From NCBI GenBank assembly GCA_964505215.1, contig CAZDGU010000008.1, positions 62,001 through 126,000 on the forward strand: a DNA stretch of 64,000 nt, in the 5' to 3' direction. The notes under the pieces were generated by a model that was not told where the DNA came from, did not search any database, and saw only the letters and a program-made list of their open reading frames with translations. The position numbers were made by a program, and so were the translations under genes. Source of the stretch: Gracilimonas sp964505215. GTDB lineage: Bacteria; Bacteroidota; Rhodothermia; Balneolales; Balneolaceae. This document shows positions 34,944 to 43,175 of the stretch, in pieces. Every line of letters begins with the position of its first letter. The first letter of the stretch is position 1.

Positions 34944-36026
34944 CTATTTCCACGTCCACGGGTACATGAGAGGTGATTTTTGAACCCAATGCGCTTTTTC
35001 ATCCTTGTACTGAAGTCGCATGTTAACCAGCGGCCAAAACAGCTTCTTATAAATATTATTCGGATAAATATATTCTGAAATACCCTGTGCCCCAACAGCT
35101 TGACCATTATAATTGATTATTGAATTACCTAAAAAACGTTGGTAAAAAGGACCGTTATCAATCTTGCGTACATTATCAATGTTTACAATAACTTGCGAAG
35201 ACTCTAATTCAATATTTAATGCAGAATGAAGTCCAAATATACTTTTTCCAAATTCATTGAGATTTGCATCGGAAAATGCCTGTTCTAAGCTTCCATTTTG
35301 GTCGTCAATCAGCCAGCCTTCAAACTGTTTTTGGTCATGCTTCTGCATCAGATAATACACCAAGGTAAAGCCCTCAAAATGAAACCTTCCCCAGTACCAA
35401 TCTCTGAAATTATTTTTCATTGGCTCGTCTCCCCTGTTGTGATCGTGGTATCCGGTTCCTGAAAAACTCCAACTTCCGGTCTTATTTTTTTTTGAAGAAA
35501 TCACAAGACTTCCGTTTACTTTATGCTTGGGAGAAATCAGATTCCAAAGGTGATTTTCATCTTGCTGGTTGTTCAGTAAATCGGGAGCAGAGAGCCTGCC
35601 CTCTCCTTTCAAGTTTAAAATCAGCTCAAATCCCGAATCCAATTTCTGGTTGATGTTCAGTTCAAATTTTATTTTGTCAGGTTCACCCAAAACATATTTT
35701 ACATAATCATCTCCAATACATAATTGAATGCTTTCTTCCGATTCCTTCCATTTAAAATCACCGGGGCCATATTCCAAAAAACTGTAATAAATAGGTTCAT
35801 CCCCTTCATACACCGAAATGCTAATAGCCGGAAATATGCGCTTCGGCTTTTCAAAAGATTGCAGATTTTTTATATAGCGAGGCGAGAATGGATTATTTCG
35901 ATAGAAAATAATGACATAGCTGATATTGGACTGCGAATCCATTCCATCAAAATACCACCATTCATAGCCACCCGGAGCCTGTTCGAAATCCGGAGGTATT
36001 TGCTTAAAATCAGTGGAAATGTTCAT
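34944..36026 (-). CDS. crtC: Carotenoid 1,2-hydratase family protein (CrtC-like)
   Basis: A 360-residue protein of the CrtC/AttH lipocalin-like family. It has GGYEWWYFDG near residue 20 and GTGYHDHNRGDEPM near 190, followed by WYWGR; these are the hallmark stretches of carotenoid 1,2-hydratases, which add water across the terminal double bond of acyclic carotenoid ends. No signal peptide is seen. The acyltransferase gene converges on it and a membrane glycosyltransferase gene diverges from it. Together hydration, glycosylation and acylation would give an acyl-glycosyl carotenoid such as salinixanthin. The family also includes non-carotenoid members, so context carries weight here. Confidence 0.75.
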   Translation of the reverse strand: MNISTDFKQIPPDFEQAPGGYEWWYFDGMDSQSNISYVIIFYRNNPFSPRYIKNLQSFEKPKRIFPAISISVYEGDEPIYYSFLEYGPGDFKWKESEESIQLCIGDDYVKYVLGEPDKIKFELNINQKLDSGFELILNLKGEGRLSAPDLLNNQQDENHLWNLISPKHKVNGSLVISSKKNKTGSWSFSGTGYHDHNRGDEPMKNNFRDWYWGRFHFEGFTLVYYLMQKHDQKQFEGWLIDDQNGSLEQAFSDANLNEFGKSIFGLHSALNIELESSQVIVNIDNVRKIDNGPFYQRFLGNSIINYNGQAVGAQGISEYIYPNNIYKKLFWPLVNMRLQYKDEKAHWVQKSPLMYPWTWK

Positions 36027-36082
36027 ACAATATAATTGGTTGGTTAGGCACAGCTAACACGCGCCTTTAGGCCTTTCGTTCA

Positions 36083-37231
36083 ATGTATATATTCTTACTC
36101 ATTACTGCCGGTTATCTTTGCTACACGTTTATTGTGTTTGCAAAAAATGGCCTGGAATTCACCTCCCTTTCTAAGCTTCCATCCTTCTCTCTGCGAAATG
36201 GAACGGCACCTTTAGTAAGCATTTGCATACCCGCCCGAAATGAAGAACAAACCATAGACCGCTGCCTAACTTCTGTGCTAAAGCAAGATTATCCGAATTT
36301 TGAAATTTTAGTTCTTAATGATGGCTCAGCTGACAGAACGGCCAATATTCTGGATGAATTTTCAGGTATTATCGCAAATTTTCATCACCTGACAGGAGAG
36401 CCAAAACCCAGCGGCTGGCTTGGCAAACCCTGGGCGTGCCATCAGCTTGGAAAGCATGCTAAAGGCGATTATCTGTTTTTTATGGATGCCGACACCTGGC
36501 TGGACGATACCGCAGTTAGCAAAGCGGTACAGGCCCTGCATCAGTCTGATGCTATTACCGTGTGGCCAAAACAACATCTGCATACTTTCTGGGAAAAAGT
36601 GGTTATTCCACACATTTATTTTGGCTTATACACGCTTTTACCGGCCGCTTATGTACGCCAAACTCCGAATTGGATTCCCAAATCATTCCGTAAATCTATG
36701 GGTTCTAAATTTGCTGCAGCCTGTGGGCAGTTTATTGCTTTTAGCAGGCCGGCATATCAAGAAATCGATGGCCATGCATCCGTAAAAAACAAGGTAGTGG
36801 AAGATGTAGAGCTTGCAAAAGTATTGAAAAGCCATCAGTTAACACTGACTATGTATGATGGGGTGAAATCGGTACACTGCCGGATGTATGAAACACATGC
36901 ACAGATTTTTGCAGGATTTAGAAAGAACTTTTTTGCTGGATTTAATTACAATTTTCTCCCCTTTACTGCTATGGCCGTACTGCAGTTTATAGTTTACATT
37001 TTGCCCTTCTTTTTCCTGATTTTTGGAGATCCGCTCGCTCAAACACTCTCATTTTTGTTGATTGGAATTTTCATGATTCAGCGCTGGCTTCTTGACCTTA
37101 AATTTGGATGGGATCTCCGGTATAGCTTTCTTCATCCTTTAGGCATTATTTGGTTCGAAGCATTAGGAATCCGATGTATTTTAGATTATCTAACAGGAAC
37201 CAAAACCCAATGGAAAGGCCGTGATGTTTGA
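36083..37231 (+). CDS. Membrane family 2 glycosyltransferase (possible carotenoid glycosyltransferase)
   Basis: Inner-membrane GT2 enzyme of 382 residues. One N-terminal membrane helix, then the GT-A domain: ICIPARNEEQTIDRC near 45, NDGSADRT near 80, and the DAD metal site in FFMDADTW near 135, followed by an acceptor-site region with VVEDVELAK near 235. Two or three C-terminal membrane helices (290-370) and a PWACHQL motif place it near the CrtQ/CruC-like carotenoid glycosyltransferases. It diverges from crtC, whose product would carry the hydroxyl to be glycosylated. The acceptor is inferred from neighbours, not from a diagnostic motif. Confidence 0.78.
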   Translation: MYIFLLITAGYLCYTFIVFAKNGLEFTSLSKLPSFSLRNGTAPLVSICIPARNEEQTIDRCLTSVLKQDYPNFEILVLNDGSADRTANILDEFSGIIANFHHLTGEPKPSGWLGKPWACHQLGKHAKGDYLFFMDADTWLDDTAVSKAVQALHQSDAITVWPKQHLHTFWEKVVIPHIYFGLYTLLPAAYVRQTPNWIPKSFRKSMGSKFAAACGQFIAFSRPAYQEIDGHASVKNKVVEDVELAKVLKSHQLTLTMYDGVKSVHCRMYETHAQIFAGFRKNFFAGFNYNFLPFTAMAVLQFIVYILPFFFLIFGDPLAQTLSFLLIGIFMIQRWLLDLKFGWDLRYSFLHPLGIIWFEALGIRCILDYLTGTKTQWKGRDV

Positions 37232-37299
37232 TTTTCCTTCATGCGGTCTTCACTAAGATTCATTTTCTTTTTAGCAGATTCATAGACATATTTACGCAC

Positions 37300-38217
37300 A
37301 TGAAAGAATTGGTGGATAAATATCTGAAATATCTGGAAGTGGAGCGAAATGCCTCCAGCCATACTGTTATTTCGTATGAAAATGATTTGAATACTTTTCT
37401 TCAGTTTACGGCGCGCTCAAACAGCCTGGAAATCAGTGAGATTACCGCAGGTGAAATCACCCGACTTCACATCCGCCTATGGCTTGGCGAGCTGTCGGAA
37501 CAGGGATTGGCAAAAACTTCCATTGCCCGAAAAGTAGCTGCCTTACGCTCCTTTTTTAAATACTGCTTTAAACGCGGACATATCGAAAGAAACCCGGCAC
37601 ACCTGCTGGTAGTTCCTAAAAAAGAGCAACCGCTTCCCAAAACAGCCACTCTTGAAGATATTTCGCGAATGATGGAAGCCGTGCCCATGGATACGGTAAA
37701 AGGCATCCAAGACCGGGCAATCTTAGAATTATTTTACGCCACCGGGATGCGGTTAAGCGAGCTCACTTCTCTTAATCTCACCGATATTGATTTGAACCAA
37801 AATCAGGTTACCATTCACGGAAAAGGAAACAAACAGCGCATTGTACCGTTGGGTAAAACAGTTACTGATATCTTAATTGAATTTAGAAAACAAAGAACTC
37901 AACTATACGGAGATAAAACCGACAGTGATGCCCGAAAAGCACTTTTTATTGCACCCAGCGGACAGCGAATGTACGACCGAGCCGTCCGCTATACTGTAGA
38001 AAAATATTTGAAGAAAACAAGTGAAGTCACCCAAAAAAGTCCACATGTTTTGCGCCACAGCTTTGCTACACATATGTTGGATAATGGAGCAGACATACGG
38101 ATTATAAAAGAGTTTTTGGGCCATGCCAACCTTGCTGCAACGCAGGTCTATACGCATACCAGCATGGAAAGGCTGAAGAACGTATATCAGCAAGCCCATC
38201 CACGTGCAAAATCATAA
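37300..38217 (+). CDS. Tyrosine recombinase XerC/XerD-type
   Basis: Site-specific tyrosine recombinase of about 305 residues, the usual size for the chromosome-dimer-resolving XerC or XerD. An N-terminal SAM-like domain (from VDKYLKYLEVERN) precedes the catalytic domain holding the conserved residues: arginine in ATGMRLSE, lysine in HGKGNKQR, HxxR in HVLRHSFATHML, histidine in LGHANL, and nucleophile tyrosine in VYTH. I start at the ATG at 37300 rather than 37228, which would overlap the previous gene and add an odd hydrophobic tail. The gene precedes hpf and hprK, a linkage frequently seen in Bacteroidota. Confidence 0.9.
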   Translation: MKELVDKYLKYLEVERNASSHTVISYENDLNTFLQFTARSNSLEISEITAGEITRLHIRLWLGELSEQGLAKTSIARKVAALRSFFKYCFKRGHIERNPAHLLVVPKKEQPLPKTATLEDISRMMEAVPMDTVKGIQDRAILELFYATGMRLSELTSLNLTDIDLNQNQVTIHGKGNKQRIVPLGKTVTDILIEFRKQRTQLYGDKTDSDARKALFIAPSGQRMYDRAVRYTVEKYLKKTSEVTQKSPHVLRHSFATHMLDNGADIRIIKEFLGHANLAATQVYTHTSMERLKNVYQQAHPRAKS

Positions 38218-38255
38218 TTTATACACATACCAATAACTATAATTAAGGAGTAGAT

Positions 38256-38555
38256 ATGAAAACCACATTCACCGCACGCCATTTTGAAGCAAGTGCTGAT
38301 TTACAACAATACTGCCGAGACAGTGTTCAAAAACTGGAGCAATTTTATGACCGAATAATAATGTGTGATATAGTCCTGCAGCCTACTCCCTCTGATGAGA
38401 ACCCACAGCAGGCCGAGATTATCGTTAAAGTACCACGCAAGGTGCTTAAAGCACAAGAAGCAGCGGCCTCTTACGAGCAAGCCGTACACAACGCGGTAGA
38501 GACGCTAAGCCGTCAGTTGAAAAAATATAAAGACAAAATGCAGACCACCCATTAA
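38256..38555 (+). CDS. hpf: Ribosome hibernation-promoting factor (HPF/RaiA)
   Basis: Ribosome-associated factor of 99 residues, the short form, which binds the decoding site of the 30S subunit and keeps ribosomes inactive in starvation. Its beta-alpha-beta-beta-beta-alpha pattern begins with FTARHFEASADLQQY and ends with a basic helix (TLSRQLKKYKDKM). It lacks the C-terminal dimerisation domain of long HPF. It has one of the few clear ribosome-binding sites in the window (AAGGAG, 8 bases before ATG), which fits strong expression. It lies between the recombinase and HprK genes in a compact operon. Confidence 0.93.
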   Translation: MKTTFTARHFEASADLQQYCRDSVQKLEQFYDRIIMCDIVLQPTPSDENPQQAEIIVKVPRKVLKAQEAAASYEQAVHNAVETLSRQLKKYKDKMQTTH

Positions 38556-38564
38556 TCCTTAAAT

Positions 38565-39596
38565 ATGCCATTTACCCCGCAACCTCCCATTCCGCGTAAA
38601 GAAAAAATTACGGTAGAATATCTGGTAGAAAGACTACGAGATCGCGTTAATATTAACATAGAGGCGTGTATCTCGGAGCATTGTGCCGGAAACCGTTACG
38701 TTGTTGAGGCCGACCTGCACAGGCCCGGACTGGCGCTTGCGGGGTATATTAAATTATTTACCTACCAGCGAATCCAAATTATTGGAAATACGGAAACCCA
38801 ATTTTTAGAAAAAATGAGTTCCGACAAGCAGCTGGAATCGTTTAGAAAAATCACCCAATTTGATATTCCCGTTATTTTCTTAACAGATGGCAATCAACTT
38901 CCCAAACATCTGCTGGAGGCAGCCAGAGAAGCGGAGATCCCCATTTACTCTACCAAGCTGGAAACCACTCGCTTTATGTATATTCTGCGGGATTTTCTGG
39001 AAGATCAGTTTGCCATTCAAACCATGGTGCACGGCTCCATGATGGATGTGTACGGTATTGGTATTCTCGTAGCCGGAAAGTCAGGAATTGGCAAAAGTGA
39101 AGTAGCGCTCGATTTGGTAGAACGAGGTCACCGCCTGGTAGCTGATGACGTTGTTATGCTTACCAAGAAAAATAATATTTTGATGTCTTCAGCCACAGAA
39201 ATGAGCAAGCATCTGATGGAAATTCGCGGATTAGGCATTGTGGATGTGATGTCTATGTTTGGAATTCGTTCAATCCGCTACCAGAAACGCCTTGAAGTAG
39301 TGTTAGAGCTTACCCTTTGGGACGAAGCTCAAGATGTAGAGCGAACCGGTTTAAATCATGATTCCGTAGAAATATTAGGGTTAGATATTCCGCTCATCCA
39401 TCTCCCCATCACTCCCGGTAAAAATATTACTGTAATTGCTGAAGTTATAGCTATGAATCATCTGTTAAAACACTATGGTTATGACCCGGCTAAAGCTTTT
39501 CAAGATCGGATAAAATCAACTATTAGCAGTAAAAGCAAAGGACACCACTCTATGCCCAAAAGAGCCATTGAATATTTTGAAGGTGATATGGAATAA
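38565..39596 (+). CDS. hprK: HPr kinase/phosphorylase
   Basis: Bifunctional kinase/phosphorylase of HPr on serine, 343 residues, cytosolic. The N-terminal domain (~15-140) is present. The P-loop GKSGIGKSE lies at ~172-180. The kinase signature MEIRGLGIVDVMSMFG follows near 218 with the conserved ERGH and DDVV residues (188-200). In Gram-positives it controls catabolite repression; in Gram-negatives it is linked to nitrogen-type PTS, carbon storage or surface synthesis. No HPr (ptsH) or PTS gene is visible in the window, so its partner must be encoded elsewhere. It starts 9 bases after hpf. Confidence 0.94.
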   Translation: MPFTPQPPIPRKEKITVEYLVERLRDRVNINIEACISEHCAGNRYVVEADLHRPGLALAGYIKLFTYQRIQIIGNTETQFLEKMSSDKQLESFRKITQFDIPVIFLTDGNQLPKHLLEAAREAEIPIYSTKLETTRFMYILRDFLEDQFAIQTMVHGSMMDVYGIGILVAGKSGIGKSEVALDLVERGHRLVADDVVMLTKKNNILMSSATEMSKHLMEIRGLGIVDVMSMFGIRSIRYQKRLEVVLELTLWDEAQDVERTGLNHDSVEILGLDIPLIHLPITPGKNITVIAEVIAMNHLLKHYGYDPAKAFQDRIKSTISSKSKGHHSMPKRAIEYFEGDME

Positions 39597-39632
39597 TAAA
39601 TTATTTTGTAACATTAGAGTTCCGGCTTACTC

Positions 39633-39664
39633 TTTGTATTGTGAAGGTCAGGTTATTATATTTG
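39633..39664 (+). promoter_or_regulatory. Bacteroidota-type promoter for the M23 peptidase gene
   Basis: TTTG (39633-39636), 20 bases, then TATATTTG (39657-39664), an exact match to the Bacteroidota consensus. It lies 25 bases before the ATG at 39690. It is one of the clearest promoters in the window. Confidence 0.75.
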
Positions 39665-39689
39665 GCAAGTTTTTCAATAAGGTTAGTTT

Positions 39690-40664
39690 ATGGCTATAAA
39701 AAATCACTACTACTACGACGAAGCAAAATGCGAATTTGTACCCATTAAATATAACCGTATTGAACAGGTTATATATAACTTATCTATCTGGATACTGTCG
39801 GGCGTTGTGCTTACCGGAATTGGTATTATCTTACTTTCTACCTACATCGGAACACCGGCTGAGCTGGCATTGAAAGCAGAAAATGAGGCTCTCTACAATC
39901 AGCTTGAAACCACAAAGGGAGCTTTAGAATCATTAGATTCTCAGATTTCAGAAATTGCACAAAAAGACAATGAAGTCTATCGCTCTGTGCTGGGTATGGA
40001 AAAAATATCGTACGAGGAGCGCCAGGCAGGTGTGGGAGGCTCTAACCCATACGGTAAGTTTGATGTATATTCAGAACCTACTTCTGAGCTGTTAAAGTGG
40101 ACCTCTTCAAAAGTAGATAACTTAGAGCGCAGAATAGGCATTCAAAAGCTCAGCTTTGAAGAAATTAAAAGCCAATACAATGTGAATAAAGAAAAAATGA
40201 GCCACGTGCCAGCTATTAAGCCAACTTCAGGAATTCTGCTTAGTGGTTTTGGGATGCGCCACCATCCTATTCTTAAATACCCGCGTCCACACAACGGGCT
40301 CGACTTCCGTGCTGATATTGGAGACCCGGTTTTAGTTACCGGAAATGGAAAAATTAAATTTGCGGGCAGAAAAAGCACCTTAGGTTTAGTGGTAATAGTA
40401 GATCACGATTTTGGATACGAAACCTTATATGCCCACCTTTCGGGAATAGTTAAAGGAATAAAAAAAGGAGCCAAGGTTGAGCGAGGTCAGCAAATTGGTA
40501 TGGCCGGTGATTCAGGTCTTTCAGAAGGACCGCACTTGCATTACGAGGTGCATTACAAAGGCGACCCGGTTGATCCTATTTATTACTTATTTGCCGATAC
40601 TTCCCCCGAAGAATACGCTATGTTTAAAGAGATTTCTGAGACTAATAAAAACTCTTTAGACTAA
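39690..40664 (+). CDS. M23-family metallopeptidase, membrane-anchored
   Basis: Peptidoglycan hydrolase-type metallopeptidase of 324 residues. One membrane helix at ~30-50 (LSGVVLTGIGIILL) makes it type II, with the enzyme in the periplasm. A coiled-coil follows (~60-175; repeated E/L/Q heptads). The LytM domain has H..D in HHPILKYPRPHNGLDF near 190-205, and HLHYE near 285 with the remaining zinc ligand. The coiled-coil layout resembles EnvC/MepM-like regulators or enzymes of envelope growth. The promoter at 39633 and the terminator at 40685 make it a single-gene unit. Confidence 0.9.
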   Translation: MAIKNHYYYDEAKCEFVPIKYNRIEQVIYNLSIWILSGVVLTGIGIILLSTYIGTPAELALKAENEALYNQLETTKGALESLDSQISEIAQKDNEVYRSVLGMEKISYEERQAGVGGSNPYGKFDVYSEPTSELLKWTSSKVDNLERRIGIQKLSFEEIKSQYNVNKEKMSHVPAIKPTSGILLSGFGMRHHPILKYPRPHNGLDFRADIGDPVLVTGNGKIKFAGRKSTLGLVVIVDHDFGYETLYAHLSGIVKGIKKGAKVERGQQIGMAGDSGLSEGPHLHYEVHYKGDPVDPIYYLFADTSPEEYAMFKEISETNKNSLD

Positions 40665-40684
40665 AAACCGATTTTTGGTTTCAG

Positions 40685-40718
40685 AGCCTGCATAGTTAGA
40701 GTTTGTGCAGGCTTTTTT
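40685..40718 (+). terminator. Rho-independent terminator of the M23 peptidase gene
   Basis: Perfect 8-bp stem AGCCTGCA/TGCAGGCT (40685-40692, 40706-40713) with a 13-base loop and a T-run of six. It lies 20 bases past the stop and also overlaps an in-frame ATG at 40705, which argues that the next gene begins farther downstream. Confidence 0.9.
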
Positions 40719-40752
40719 CGTTTTATTATTTCAAATCAACCTGCTCGAACTC

Positions 40753-42123
40753 ATGAAATATCTGCTTCTCTTTATCTTGGCCTTTTCTTCCTTCATCTCC
40801 CCTGCATTTGCCCAACAAACGCTTACTGCAGTGCAAGATGAGCATATAAATCAACTAATAACAAAGGCTGCAAGCAGCTCTCTGGCTTGGGAGCGCCTCA
40901 CCTACATGGCAGATACTTTTGGGCCTCGCTTCAGCGGTTCTGAAAATTTGGAGCATGCGCTGGATTGGATTATGGAAACCATGAAAGAAGATGGGTTTGA
41001 TAAAGTATGGGCGCAACCGGTTATGGTGCCCCATTGGGTTCGGAATGAGGAATCAGCTGCTCTCATTTCACCCCGAAAAAAGAAGCTGCCGATGCTGAGT
41101 ATGGGAGGAAGTGTTGCAACCCCAAAAGATGGAATTACGGCGGAAGTAGTAGTTGTTAAAAGCTTTGATGAGTTAGAGGCCGTGAAGGAGCAGGTAAAGG
41201 GAAAAATAGTGCTCTATAATGCTGCATTCACTTCCTATAGCAGAACGGTGCAGTACCGAATGAACGGTGCTATTGAAGCGGCTAAACTCGGAGCCGTTGC
41301 AAGTATTATTCGCTCTGTTACGCCATTTTCGATCCAAACACCGCATACCGGAACCATGAATTATGAGGACGGCGTCAAAAAAATTCCACACGCGGCTATT
41401 ACCGTAGAAGATGCCCAAATGATTCAGCGATTGTACGACAGAGGTGAAACCATTCGCATACATTTATCCATGAATGCCCAAACTTTGCCGGATGTAGAAT
41501 CCAGAAACGTCATTGCTGAAATAAAAGGCTCAGAATATCCGGATGAAATTATTGTAATGGGCGGACATATTGATTCCTGGGATGTTGGCCAGGGCGTGAT
41601 GGACGATGGCGGCGGAAGCTTAGCCGCATGGGAAGCATTGCGATTAATGAAAGAGCTTGGAATCAGGCCTAAACGAACCGTGCGGGTGGTACTTTGGGCC
41701 AACGAAGAAAATGGGCTGCGTGGCGCTAATGAGTATTTTCGATGGGTAAAAGAGGAAGAGAAGTCATTAGAAAATCATGTACTGGCTATGGAGTCGGATG
41801 CCGGAGTTTTCAAGCCTGTGGGCTTTGGTTTTTCGGGAAGTGATGAAGCTTTTCAAATATTGACGGAAATTGGCAAAAGCTTAGCTCCAATTGAATCCGG
41901 AAAAGTAACCAAAGGAGGAGGAGGCGCCGATATTGGCCCGCTTATGCAGGCCGGCGTGCCGGGTATGGGCTTAGTGGTAGATGGAACCCGCTACTTTTGG
42001 TATCACCACACTGCAGCCGATACCATGGATAAACTGGATAAAGATGAGTTTAATGCTTGCATTGCAACCATGGCGGTATTCGCTTATGGCGTAGCCGATT
42101 TAGAAATACGCTTGCCGAGATAG
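40753..42123 (+). CDS. M28-family aminopeptidase/carboxypeptidase Q-like, exported
   Basis: Zinc aminopeptidase-like enzyme of about 456 residues with a signal peptide (MKYLLLFILAFSS..., cleavage near AFAQ). Residues ~125-230 hold a PA-type inserted domain. The M28 catalytic region has GGHIDSWDVGQGVMDDGGG (histidine and aspartate metal ligands, in two parts), WANEENGLRGA with the catalytic and metal-binding glutamates, and HHTAADTMD near the end. This arrangement matches plasma glutamate carboxypeptidase-like M28 proteins; it probably digests exported peptides. The start at 40753 is chosen because it gives a clean signal peptide and lies after the terminator hairpin. Confidence 0.9.
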   Translation: MKYLLLFILAFSSFISPAFAQQTLTAVQDEHINQLITKAASSSLAWERLTYMADTFGPRFSGSENLEHALDWIMETMKEDGFDKVWAQPVMVPHWVRNEESAALISPRKKKLPMLSMGGSVATPKDGITAEVVVVKSFDELEAVKEQVKGKIVLYNAAFTSYSRTVQYRMNGAIEAAKLGAVASIIRSVTPFSIQTPHTGTMNYEDGVKKIPHAAITVEDAQMIQRLYDRGETIRIHLSMNAQTLPDVESRNVIAEIKGSEYPDEIIVMGGHIDSWDVGQGVMDDGGGSLAAWEALRLMKELGIRPKRTVRVVLWANEENGLRGANEYFRWVKEEEKSLENHVLAMESDAGVFKPVGFGFSGSDEAFQILTEIGKSLAPIESGKVTKGGGGADIGPLMQAGVPGMGLVVDGTRYFWYHHTAADTMDKLDKDEFNACIATMAVFAYGVADLEIRLPR

Positions 42124-42425
42124 AAAATGGAACCCGTTAATATTTATGGGGACTAAGTAAATAATTTCTCTTATCTAAACAGAAGCAATGCAGTGTCTGT
42201 AATGTTTTTTGGGGATTCTACTCCCACATACCGGCTTTGTCCTTTAGACTATTACCCATCTAAAAGAGAGAAGTTGTGTGTTCATACTTTTACAGGCCTG
42301 CATGCTTACTTCCACTACCTTTGATCAGGACAGATACTTAATCAAATCTCCATAAAATTCACTTGACCCCAGAAAACATACGAGCTTAATCTTCACACCG
42401 GCTGTTGCCAAACGTGCCTGGCGAA
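42124..42425. other. Intergenic gap without a recognised feature
   Basis: About 300 bases between convergent genes. I find no open frame of useful length, tRNA-like cloverleaf or strong repeat. It might contain degraded sequence. Confidence 0.6.
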
Positions 42426-43112
42426 TTATTCAGTCATACTGCTGAGAAATGCTTTTTCTATTTGCTCGCCCGCCTTGACTGACTTTTTTAACCAACGGTA
42501 AGTAAGATCTTCCTGCTCCACTTCGCTAAGCTGCCAATCAATTTCGGAGCTTTTGAGGCGTCGGGTCAGGTTATACAGGCAAATGGCAACACTTACCGAA
42601 ATGTTAAAGCTCTCGCTAAAGCCTGCCATGGGAATACGTACAAAACCATCGGCAAGCTCACTTACGGTATCACTGATGCCATCAAGTTCAGTTCCAAATA
42701 CCAGCGCGGTTTTACGGTCGAGAGATAAATCGTTGAGATTAATATCATCTTTATGCGGACTGGTGGCTATTATTGAATAACCCTTCTGTTTTAAATGCCT
42801 TAGACAGGTTTCGGTATTGTTTTCTTCAGGGGCATTATATCGCTGAAGGCTGAGCCAACGGTCGGCTCCAATGGTTACTTGCGAGGAAGCCTCAAACTGA
42901 TTTCTATTCTCTATAATGTGAACATCCTGAATACCAAAACCATCGCAGCTCCGGAGCACAGCGCTGGCATTATGAGGCTGGTAAATATCTTCCATTACCA
43001 CGGTAAGATAGCGCGTTCGCTTAGCAGCAACTTCAACCAGCTTGTTCCATCGTTCGGGGGTAGCAAATGTTTTTAAATGCTCGATTAATGCTTTTCTATG
43101 AGATTGGTGCAT
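42426..43112 (-). CDS. trmH: SpoU/TrmH-family RNA 2'-O-methyltransferase
   Basis: SPOUT-class methyltransferase of 228 residues modifying a ribose in tRNA (or rRNA). Motif 1 is NASAVLRSCDGFGIQ near residue 50, motif 2 is ALVFGTELDGIS near 135, and motif 3 is RIPMAGFSESFNISVSVAI near 160, completing the knotted SAM site. A C-terminal extension (TYRWLKKSVKA) as in TrmH follows. I start it at the ATG at 43112, since the upstream ATG at 43145 lies within the terminator hairpin of the preceding response-regulator gene. TrmH rather than RlmB is suggested by the lack of an N-terminal L30-like domain. Confidence 0.88.
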   Translation of the reverse strand: MHQSHRKALIEHLKTFATPERWNKLVEVAAKRTRYLTVVMEDIYQPHNASAVLRSCDGFGIQDVHIIENRNQFEASSQVTIGADRWLSLQRYNAPEENNTETCLRHLKQKGYSIIATSPHKDDINLNDLSLDRKTALVFGTELDGISDTVSELADGFVRIPMAGFSESFNISVSVAICLYNLTRRLKSSEIDWQLSEVEQEDLTYRWLKKSVKAGEQIEKAFLSSMTE

Positions 43113-43119
43113 GCTATAA

Positions 43120-43158
43120 AAATGAAAAGCCCCGGTATCTAACATACACGAGGCTTTT
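43120..43158 (-). terminator. Terminator between the response regulator and TrmH genes
   Basis: AAAAGCC at 43125-43131 pairs with GGCTTTT at 43152-43158; one further pair extends the stem past a mismatch. On the minus strand the stem is followed by CATTTTTATA. It lies 17 bases past the regulator stop. Confidence 0.75.
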
Positions 43159-43175
43159 ATTCAAACTATTGAAAA

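Noticed and set aside
37228..37299. Longer recombinase starting at 37228
   Set aside because: It would overlap the previous gene and add a phenylalanine-rich N-terminus unlike Xer proteins.
42124..42425. tRNA or small RNA gene between the M28 peptidase and TrmH genes
   Set aside because: No cloverleaf, no TTCGA-type T-loop and no CCA end could be traced by eye.
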